This document shows, piece after piece, positions 58,006 through 64,000 of a stretch of 64,000 bases of DNA; position 1 is the stretch's first letter, and each line of letters begins with the position of its first letter. Source of the stretch: Betaproteobacteria bacterium (GTDB taxonomy: Bacteria; Pseudomonadota; Gammaproteobacteria; Burkholderiales; JAEUOS01); NCBI GenBank assembly GCA_028292405.1, contig JAQGMJ010000030.1, forward strand, positions 318,528 to 382,527, in the 5' to 3' direction. The position numbers and the translations under genes were made by a program. The notes under the pieces are model-generated. The model was given only the letters and a program-made list of their open reading frames with translations, did not search any database and was not told the DNA's origin.

Positions 58006-58605
58006 TTGTCACGCCAGTTGATTCTCGCTTCCACCTCGCAATACCGCAAGGAATTGCTCGGGCGCCTGCGCCTGCCTTTCCAGGCCCACGCGCCGCAAAC
58101 CGACGAAACCCCCTTGCCCGGCGAGGCGCCCGGCGAACTGGCCTTGCGCCTGGCGGCCGCCAAGGCGCGCGCGGTGGCCAGCCGCTTTGCCGCCGCACCC
58201 GGCGCGCTGGTGATCGGCTCGGACCAGGTGGCGCACTGCGAGGGCGTGATCATGGGCAAGCCCGGCAACTACGAAAATGCCGTGCAACAGTTGCGCGCGA
58301 TGCGCGGCAAGACGACGATTTTCGACACCGCGCTGTGCCTGCTCGATGCCGCCTCCGGCCGCCAGCAGTTGCGCCTGGTGCCCACTCGCGTCACCCTGCG
58401 CATGCTCGACGACGCCGAAATCGACGCCTATTTGCGCGCCGAGGAACCCTATGACTGCGCCGGTTCGGCGAAGTCGGAGGGCTTGGGGGTAGCGCTGATG
58501 CAAAGCATGGAAGGCGAGGACCCGAATGCGCTCATCGGCCTGCCGCTGATCGCGCTGTGCGACATGCTGCGCGCCGAAGGCGTGCGCATTCCGGCCGTGC
58601 CATGA
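58006..58605 (+). CDS. maf: Maf-family nucleotide pyrophosphatase (YceF-like)
   Basis: 199 residues from TTG 58006; the conserved [17 protein letters not shown] follows at once, and no ATG lies nearby. Other conserved parts are [22 protein letters not shown], and [15 protein letters not shown]. The YceF branch hydrolyses methylated nucleotides such as m7GTP, a house-cleaning role. It is divergent from the yceD operon, and its stop overlaps the next gene (ATGA). A TAAAAT hexamer at 57954-57959 could be its -10. Confidence 0.9.
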   Translation: MSRQLILASTSQYRKELLGRLRLPFQAHAPQTDETPLPGEAPGELALRLAAAKARAVASRFAAAPGALVIGSDQVAHCEGVIMGKPGNYENAVQQLRAMRGKTTIFDTALCLLDAASGRQQLRLVPTRVTLRMLDDAEIDAYLRAEEPYDCAGSAKSEGLGVALMQSMEGEDPNALIGLPLIALCDMLRAEGVRIPAVP

Positions 58606-59339
58606 GCGGCACGCTCTACCTGGTGCCCGCCACCCTGGGCGACCTGAAAACCGCGCAGGACGCGGATCTGCTGCAGGCCAGCCTGCCGCCGGCCGTGCGC
58701 GCACGCATCGCCGCGCTCACGGTCTATGCCGTGGAAGACGCCAAGACCTCGCGCGCTTTTCTAAAGGCATGCGGCACCGCCCTGCCGCTGCAAAGCATCG
58801 AGATGGTGGAAATCGGCCACACACCGGAAGACGCGCGTCTGAAACCGCTGATCGACAAGCTTGTGGCGGGCATTGACGTCGGCGTGCTGTCGGAGGCAGG
58901 CTGCCCCGGCATTGCCGACCCCGGCAGCCAGCTGGCGCGGATGGCGCACGCGGCAGGCGCACCGGTAGTGCCGCTGGTCGGCCCTTCGTCGATTCTGCTG
59001 GCGCTGATGGCTTCCGGCCTGGAAGGCCAGCGCTTCGCCTTTCATGGCTATTTGCCGGTGAAGTCGCCGGCGCGCGAGGAGGCGATCCGCGAGTTGGAGG
59101 GACGCTCGAAGCGCCAGCGCGAAACCGAAATCGTGATCGAGACGCCGTATCGCAACGGCGCGTTGCACCAAGCGCTGATCGCCCAGCTCAAGCCCGACAC
59201 CTGGCTGTGCGTCGCGGTCGACCTGACCTTGCCGACGGAACGCGTGCTGACGCGGCGCGTCGCGGCCTGGCGCCAGGCCAAGGCGAGCGACCTGGCACCG
59301 GACAAACATCCGGCGGTATTCCTTTTTCTTGCCGCCTGA
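58602..59339 (+). CDS. Tetrapyrrole-methylase-family SAM methyltransferase (RsmI paralogue)
   Basis: 245 residues from ATG 58602. It begins [15 protein letters not shown] and has [37 protein letters not shown] and FHGYLPVK, all in RsmI-like order. [14 protein letters not shown] is the usual closing part. RsmI ribose-methylates C1402 of 16S rRNA; this shorter paralogue group commonly sits beside maf in betaproteobacteria and its target is unclear. Translation is coupled to maf. Confidence 0.85.
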   Translation: MSGTLYLVPATLGDLKTAQDADLLQASLPPAVRARIAALTVYAVEDAKTSRAFLKACGTALPLQSIEMVEIGHTPEDARLKPLIDKLVAGIDVGVLSEAGCPGIADPGSQLARMAHAAGAPVVPLVGPSSILLALMASGLEGQRFAFHGYLPVKSPAREEAIRELEGRSKRQRETEIVIETPYRNGALHQALIAQLKPDTWLCVAVDLTLPTERVLTRRVAAWRQAKASDLAPDKHPAVFLFLAA

Positions 59340-59348
59340 CGTTCAGGC

Positions 59349-59954
59349 TCAGGCGAAAACGTTCAGCTCGACGTCGACCTTGCCGAGGCGGCGGTGCAGG
59401 CGCGGCTTGCCTTCCCCGTCGAGAAAACCGCGCGCCAGTTCGATCATTTCGTCCTGCCCGGAAGAGACGGCTTCAGCCAGCACCACCTTGGCGTAGAGGT
59501 CATTGACAGCAAACTCCTCCACGTCGAAGCCCTGCCCATAGTGCTTGTGATAAGCCCGACGCAAGGCCGACAGCATGGTGATCTCGTGGGAGGAAAGCCG
59601 CACTCGGCCGGAGCGGCGTTCGGGCCGCGCCGACATCGTACGCAGTCTGCCGGTGTGATTCGGCACGGCGGGCGTTTCCACCCCAGGCATCGTGGCAGGG
59701 TCGGTGTTTCTCATCGCTTCGAGCATGCGCCGCTGGCCGGTTTCCATCAGCGCCTTGCGCTCGGCGTGCATTAGCAGCGCCAGATTGTTCAGTTCACGGT
59801 TCTTTTCGCCCGCCTGGCAGGCCCGCTCCAGCACCTGGAAGGCGTAGAAGTCGTCGACGATAAATTCAGCTGTATCGAATTGCTCGCGGAATTGCTCCAC
59901 GTACAGGCCACGCAAGCGGTCGATGCGCGCGGCTGAATCGGAAACTACGCCCAT
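59349..59954 (-). CDS. Unrecognised protein with an internal duplication
   Basis: 201 residues, no family recognised. Two similar modules can be seen: about residues 13-62 (LRGLYVEQFREQFDTAEFIV then DDFYAFQVLERACQAGE) and about 130-180 (LRRAYHKHYGQGFDVEEFAV then NDLYAKVVLAEAVSSGQ). Each is helical with a conserved FDxxEFxVxDxYAxxVLxxA pattern. The linker between is basic and Arg-rich (SARPERRSGRVRLSSHE). There is no signal peptide or membrane span. It stands alone with its own promoter and an inverted repeat just upstream. It may be a small regulator or adaptor; that is a guess. Confidence 0.75.
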   Translation of the reverse strand: MGVVSDSAARIDRLRGLYVEQFREQFDTAEFIVDDFYAFQVLERACQAGEKNRELNNLALLMHAERKALMETGQRRMLEAMRNTDPATMPGVETPAVPNHTGRLRTMSARPERRSGRVRLSSHEITMLSALRRAYHKHYGQGFDVEEFAVNDLYAKVVLAEAVSSGQDEMIELARGFLDGEGKPRLHRRLGKVDVELNVFA

Positions 59955-59971
59955 TTGATTTCGTGCCTTGC

Positions 59972-60009
59972 TTTTTTATGCCGACGGCATTTGCCATTGG
60001 CATAAAAAA
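59972..60009. repeat. Inverted repeat upstream of the duplicated-module gene
   Basis: Arms ttttttatgcc (59972-59982) and ggcataaaaaa (59999-60009) match perfectly over 11 bases around a 16-base centre that itself contains short palindromes. It begins right after the -10 hexamer of the minus-strand promoter, so it covers the expected transcription start. It fits an operator or a 5' RNA stem; the A-run on the 3' side excludes a terminator. Confidence 0.65.
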
Positions 60010-60036
60010 TTCTACTCCGCGGGGGCGCAATATCAA
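60009..60036 (-). promoter_or_regulatory. Promoter for the duplicated-module gene
   Basis: On the minus strand TTGATA (60036-60031) and TAGAAT (60014-60009) with a 16-base spacer. The gene start is 55 bases further on. The remaining 60037-60129 shows no gene. Confidence 0.5.
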
Positions 60037-60129
60037 GGAAAAAAGTCACACTTTTGGCGCTGGGTGGGCCTGGCGTGGGCCAACTCATTCCTGGGATGGT
60101 GGCTGCAAAATTGCCGCTGGATCCCGTTT

Positions 60130-61395
60130 TCAGGCCAGGTAGGACTGACGGGCGGCGTCTATGCCGGCGCCGCGCTGGAACTTGTGGCCTTCGGCGGCCA
60201 GCACCGTGTCGAGCGCCGCCAGGGTGGTGAGCACGCAGTCTTTGCGGGCGTTGTAGCCCATGGTGCCGATGCGCCAGATCTTGCCGTGCAGCGGCCCGAA
60301 GGAAGTGCCGATCTCGATGTTGAAGTCGTTCAGCATGCCCATCCGCGCGCGGTCGCCGTTGACGCCTTCGGGGATGTAGACGCCGGTGACGTTGGGCATC
60401 TTGTGCTTCAGGTCGCCGAACAGCTTCAGGCCCATGGCCGACAAGCCCGCCACCAAGGCGCGGGAGGCGTCCGCATGGCGCTTGAACACCGCCGCGTGGC
60501 CTTCCTTGACGAAAATGCGCGCGCACTCACGAGCGCCGTAGAGCATGGTGGTGGCTTCGGTGTGGTGGTTGAGCGCGCTGTCGCTCCAGTAGTCGATGAC
60601 CATCGCCAGGTCGAAGTAGTTGGTGCCTATCATCTTGCCTTCGCCCGGCACGTAGCCGTTGGGGCGTACGCCTTCTTCGATGTGGCGGCGGCGGTAGATG
60701 CGGCGGGCGAAGGCATCGCTCAAGGTGACGGGGGCGGCGCCGGAAGGGCCGGCCAGGCACTTCTGCAGGCCGGCGGTGATGCAGTCGATCTCCCAGGCGT
60801 CGGCTTTCAGCGGGGTGCCTGCTATCGAGGCGGTGGCATCGACCTGCAGCAGCGCGCCGTGACGGTGGCAGATCTTGCCGATCTCCTCCAGCGGCTGGCA
60901 CATGGTGGTGGAGGTGTCGCCCTGGCAGATGGCGACCAGCCTGGGCGAGAAGGCCTTGACCTCTGTCTCGATCCGCTCGGGAGTGAACACCGTGCCCCAC
61001 TCCACCTCGATCACTTTCACCTCGGCGCCGGCGCGGCGCGCGATTTCGGAAAACAGCTGGCCGAAGCGCCCAAAGGAGCACACCAGCACGCGGTCGCCGG
61101 GCTCGACGGCCGACACCAGCGCGGTCTCGATGCCGGCGCGCGCGGTGCCGTCGACGATGAAGGTCCAGTCGTTCCTGGTCTCGAACACCTGGCGGTACAG
61201 CGCCATGGTCTCGCGCATCATCAGGCGGAACTGCGGGTCGAACTGCCCCAGCAGTTGCGCCGACATGGCGCGCAGCACGCGCGGGTCCGCGTTGATCGGC
61301 CCCGGGCCCATCAAGAGGCGCGGCAGCGGGTTCAGATCGTCGAGGGCGCTGGACGGATCGTCGAGGGAAGACAGGGGCGGCAGGACGAGGCTCAT
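60130..61395 (-). CDS. Class V aminotransferase, PucG-like (ureidoglycine/alanine--glyoxylate type)
   Basis: 421 residues from ATG 61395, PLP-dependent fold type I. LLMGPGPINADPRVLRAMSA opens it; TFIVDGTARAGIETAL binds PLP phosphate, LLQVDATASIAGTPL has the PLP-ring Asp, and GLQKCLAGPSGAAP has the Schiff-base lysine. NARKDCVLTTLAALD closes it. The pattern is closest to (S)-ureidoglycine--glyoxylate aminotransferase PucG, but alanine or serine--glyoxylate activity is equally possible. No purine-breakdown genes are nearby. It is divergent from comEC with a 97-base gap. Confidence 0.85.
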   Translation of the reverse strand: MSLVLPPLSSLDDPSSALDDLNPLPRLLMGPGPINADPRVLRAMSAQLLGQFDPQFRLMMRETMALYRQVFETRNDWTFIVDGTARAGIETALVSAVEPGDRVLVCSFGRFGQLFSEIARRAGAEVKVIEVEWGTVFTPERIETEVKAFSPRLVAICQGDTSTTMCQPLEEIGKICHRHGALLQVDATASIAGTPLKADAWEIDCITAGLQKCLAGPSGAAPVTLSDAFARRIYRRRHIEEGVRPNGYVPGEGKMIGTNYFDLAMVIDYWSDSALNHHTEATTMLYGARECARIFVKEGHAAVFKRHADASRALVAGLSAMGLKLFGDLKHKMPNVTGVYIPEGVNGDRARMGMLNDFNIEIGTSFGPLHGKIWRIGTMGYNARKDCVLTTLAALDTVLAAEGHKFQRGAGIDAARQSYLA

Positions 61396-61492
61396 TACGG
61401 AAAGCGCTGGTTGGTTTGTATACAACAATAGGAAAGGAAGTATACAGAAATGCCTGTCGCGCTGACCGGGCGCCACCGTAGAATCCGGGTCC

Positions 61493-63868
61493 ATGCGCCT
61501 AGCCCTCGTCGGGTTTGCCCTCGGCACCGCCCTGCTACAAATCCAGCCGACCCTGCCGTCCGAGAACGCGACCGTGGCCATCGGCGCGGCGGGCGCGTTG
61601 CTGTTGCTGGGCACCACCCGCCTGCCGTGGCCGCGCTGGCGCGACGCCGCTTTTGCGATGAGCGCAATCCTTCTCGGCCTGGCCTGGGCCGCCCTGCTGG
61701 CCAACACGCGCCTGGCCGACAGCCTGCCGGATGCGCTGGAAGGCCGCGACATCGTGCTCACGGGCACCATCGCCTCCCTGCCCCAGCCTTTCGATCGCGG
61801 CGTACGTTTCGAGTTCGAGACCGAGGGCGCCACCACTGGCGGTGCGCGGGTGCCGCAGCACATCCAGCTGACCTGGTACAGCAGCTATGCCGGCGCGCCG
61901 GAGCGGCCGGTGCCGGTGGTGCATCCCGGCGAGCGCTGGAATCTGACGGCACGCCTGCGCAAGCCGCATGGCAATGCCAACCCGCATGGCTTCGACTACG
62001 AGGCCTGGCTGCTGGAACGCGGCATCCGCGCCACCGGCTACATCCGCATCGGGCGCGACAATGCCGCGCCGGCATTGCAGGCCGCATTCGCCTGGTCGGT
62101 GGAAAGCGTGGTGGACCGGATGCGCGAACACATCCGCGAACGCTTGCAAAAAGCGCTGGGCGAGGCGCCCTACGGCGGGGTGATCATCGCCCTGGCGATC
62201 GGCGACCAGCGCGCGATCGACAACGACGACTGGCAGATCTTCACCCGCACCGGGGTGAATCACTTGATGAGCATCTCGGGCCTGCACGTGACCATGGTGG
62301 CCAGCCTCGCCGCCTGGGCGGTGTTCGCGCTGTGGCGTTATTCCGTTCGCCATACGCCGCGCCTGCTGCTGATGTTACCCGCACCGCAGGCGGCCGCGCT
62401 GGGCGGTTTTCTCGCCGCCTTCAGCTACTGCATGCTGGCGGGCTTTCAGATTCCGGCGCAGCGCACGCTCTACATGCTGGGGGTGGCAGCGTGGGCGATC
62501 TGGCGCGGCTGGTTCGGCTCGGCCACGCGCGTGCTGGCGCTGGCCCTGGGCGTGGTGGCCCTGCTCGACCCGTGGGCGGCGCTGGCGCCGGGATTCTGGC
62601 TGTCGTTCGGCGCGGTGGCCCTGCTGCTGCTCACCGGGCAGTCGCAGGGCTTGCGCGCGCACTGGCTGCGCACCGCGTTCGTCGCGCAGGCGGCGATCAC
62701 GGTCGGCCTGATCCCGCTGACGCTGGTGCTGTTCCAGCAGGTGTCGATCGTCGGCCCGCTGGCCAACGCGGTGGCGATTCCGCTGGTCAGCCTGGTGATT
62801 ACGCCGCTGGCGCTGGCGGCGGCGGTGCTGCCCTTCGACGCCGTGGCGCACCTGGCGCATGCGCTGCAAAGCGTGCTGATGATTTACCTCGAGTGGCTGG
62901 GCGGCTTTGACTGGGCGGTGTGGCAGCATTCGGCGCCGCCCTGGCCCCTGGCCGCGCTGGCGGCCGTCGGGGGCTTGTGGATGTTCGTGCCGTGGTGGTG
63001 GTCGTGGCGCCTGCTCGGCGCGGTGTGGATGCTGCCGCTGTTTCTTTATGCGCCACCGCAGCCGGGACCGGGCGAGGTGGAAGTGACGGTGCTCGATGTG
63101 GGCCAGGGGCTGGCGGTGGTGGCGCACACGACCCATCACACCTTGTTGTTTGACACCGGCCCGGCCTATTCGCCGGAGACCGACGGCGGTAACCGCGTGG
63201 TGCTGCCGTTCATGCGCGGCGAAGGCATCGCGCGCCTGGACGGCATGGTGGTGAGCCACGACGACAGCGACCATAGCGGCGGTGCACTCTCGGTGCTGGG
63301 CGGCGTGCCGGTGGACTGGCTGGCCTCGCCGCTGGCGGAAAAGAATACCGTGCGCCAGGCCGCCGGCGCCCGCGCGCGCGCCTGCCAGGCGGGCCAGGCC
63401 TGGGACTGGGACGGCGTGCATTTCGAGTTCCTGCATCCGGCGGCGGCGGACTACGCGAAGTTTGCCGATATGCCCGACAACGCGCAAAGCTGCGTGCTGA
63501 AAATCACCGCGCAAGGCCATAGCATGCTGCTGCCGGCGGACATCGAGCGCGACATCGAGGCACGCTTGGCAGCGACCCAATCGCAGGCGCTGCAAAGCGA
63601 GGTGCTGGTGGCGCCGCACCATGGCAGCCAGACTTCCTCGTCGGCGCGCTTTATCGCGGCGGTGGCGCCAAGGCTGGTGATCTTCCCGGTCGGCTATCGC
63701 AACCGCTTTCGCCATCCCGCGGCGGAGGTGGTACAGCGCTATGCCGGGACCGGCGCGCAGATGCTGCGCACCGATGAGAGCGGCGCGATCCGCATACGTA
63801 TAGGGGCGAACGGCGCGCATGCCGAGACCTTCCGGCAGATGCACCCGCGTTACTGGCACGGCCGCTAA
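61493..63868 (+). CDS. comEC: DNA internalisation competence protein ComEC/Rec2
   Basis: 791 residues, full length. The order is an N-terminal DUF4131 region with membrane helices, the Competence domain (about 225-490) with GVNHLMSISGLHVTMVASLA and many membrane segments, and a C-terminal metallo-beta-lactamase domain from about 530 (VTVLDVGQGLAVVAHTTHH, VVSHDDSDHSGG, LVAPHHGSQTSSS). It forms the inner-membrane channel for single-stranded DNA in natural transformation. With PilW upstream in the window it is consistent with transformability, though no other competence gene is present. A hairpin follows the stop. Confidence 0.95.
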   Translation: MRLALVGFALGTALLQIQPTLPSENATVAIGAAGALLLLGTTRLPWPRWRDAAFAMSAILLGLAWAALLANTRLADSLPDALEGRDIVLTGTIASLPQPFDRGVRFEFETEGATTGGARVPQHIQLTWYSSYAGAPERPVPVVHPGERWNLTARLRKPHGNANPHGFDYEAWLLERGIRATGYIRIGRDNAAPALQAAFAWSVESVVDRMREHIRERLQKALGEAPYGGVIIALAIGDQRAIDNDDWQIFTRTGVNHLMSISGLHVTMVASLAAWAVFALWRYSVRHTPRLLLMLPAPQAAALGGFLAAFSYCMLAGFQIPAQRTLYMLGVAAWAIWRGWFGSATRVLALALGVVALLDPWAALAPGFWLSFGAVALLLLTGQSQGLRAHWLRTAFVAQAAITVGLIPLTLVLFQQVSIVGPLANAVAIPLVSLVITPLALAAAVLPFDAVAHLAHALQSVLMIYLEWLGGFDWAVWQHSAPPWPLAALAAVGGLWMFVPWWWSWRLLGAVWMLPLFLYAPPQPGPGEVEVTVLDVGQGLAVVAHTTHHTLLFDTGPAYSPETDGGNRVVLPFMRGEGIARLDGMVVSHDDSDHSGGALSVLGGVPVDWLASPLAEKNTVRQAAGARARACQAGQAWDWDGVHFEFLHPAAADYAKFADMPDNAQSCVLKITAQGHSMLLPADIERDIEARLAATQSQALQSEVLVAPHHGSQTSSSARFIAAVAPRLVIFPVGYRNRFRHPAAEVVQRYAGTGAQMLRTDESGAIRIRIGANGAHAETFRQMHPRYWHGR

Positions 63869-63872
63869 AAAA

Positions 63873-63896
63873 GAAAACGGGCCCCGCAGGCGCCCG
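63873..63896. terminator. Hairpin after comEC
   Basis: acgggc and gcccgt arms enclose a short C/G-rich loop, preceded by an A-rich run on the plus strand. On the minus strand that gives a stem followed by T residues, so it would mainly end the convergent gene entering from the right edge, with possible use for comEC. Confidence 0.6.
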
Positions 63897-63916
63897 TTGG
63901 CTTCGAAAGACCGGCT

Positions 63917-64000
63917 TCAGGCCGCCTTGGCAACCGCGGTAAAGTCCATCTCGATAGCGCCGATGGCCAGATCGATGATAGGCGCGTCCTGCACCAGGCT
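63917..64000 (-). CDS. C-terminal end of an unidentified gene (truncated by window)
   Basis: The last 27 codons of a minus-strand gene are present and end at TGA (63919-63917). The residues include PIIDLAIGAIEMDFTAVAKA. This is too short to name. The stop is followed at good distance by a terminator hairpin, which supports a real gene end. Confidence 0.6.
   Translation of the reverse strand, partial: SLVQDAPIIDLAIGAIEMDFTAVAKAA

Noticed and set aside
59972..60009. The inverted repeat as an intrinsic terminator
   Set aside because: A-runs, not T-runs, follow the 3' arm on both strands, and it lies directly after a -10 box.

Overview
This is a 64 kb chromosomal segment of a GC-rich betaproteobacterium. 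The evidence is gene order: yfgM-bamB beside hisS-ispG-rodZ-pilW-rlmN-ndk, tilS-accA, rpoE-rseA-rseB-mucD / lepA-lepB-DUF4845-rnc-era-recO-pdxJ-acpS-nagZ, and yceD-rpmF-plsX-fabHDG-acpP-fabF. These are classic betaproteobacterial blocks. The mix of aromatic and CoA catabolism with hopanoid-type squalene genes suggests an environmental lineage. Genus cannot be fixed from the sequence alone. No rRNA, tRNA, CRISPR array, insertion sequence or complete prophage was seen.

Layout. 1-0.85 kb: the end of an SGNH-type membrane acyltransferase. 0.85-6.5 kb: a tightly packed minus-strand catabolic operon (class III CoA-transferase, MaoC-type hydratase, MmgE/PrpD protein, ADP-forming acyl-CoA synthetase). 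6.6-9.7 kb: hpnC-hpnD-hpnE, which make squalene; the hpnD leader has an unusual duplication and inverted repeat. 9.8-20.6 kb: housekeeping genes on the minus strand. A two-hairpin repeat sits directly behind the stop codons of bamB and of an alkA-like gene. 21-23.7 kb: a PP2C phosphatase and a Hanks-type kinase as a pair. 23.8-28 kb: 3-hydroxyanthranilate/2-aminomuconate degradation genes, interrupted by a decayed foreign gene. 28-30.7 kb: an accessory pocket (DUF4375 protein, orphan terminase small subunit, CbrC-like protein with an added repeat-rich N-terminus). 30.7-38 kb: a TRAP-type binding protein and a complete branched-chain-type ABC importer with two tandem binding-protein paralogues.

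38.2-57.8 kb is almost entirely minus-strand core biology: cell-wall recycling, cofactor synthesis, rRNA and protein maturation, the sigma-E envelope-stress system, then type II fatty-acid synthesis. The fatty-acid operon has a strong sigma70-like promoter and a terminator-like hairpin in its leader. 58-64 kb holds maf and a tetrapyrrole-methylase-type methyltransferase, an unrecognised internally duplicated protein, a PucG-like aminotransferase, comEC and the tail of one further gene.

The best candidates for new biology are: the two-hairpin repeat family at gene ends; the hpnD leader rearrangement; the leader hairpin of the yceD-rpmF-fab operon; the long charged tail of RNase III; the internally duplicated unknown protein with an operator-like palindrome; and the accessory pocket with its orphan TerS and CbrC-like fusion. 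No complete, clearly novel multi-gene system could be demonstrated.
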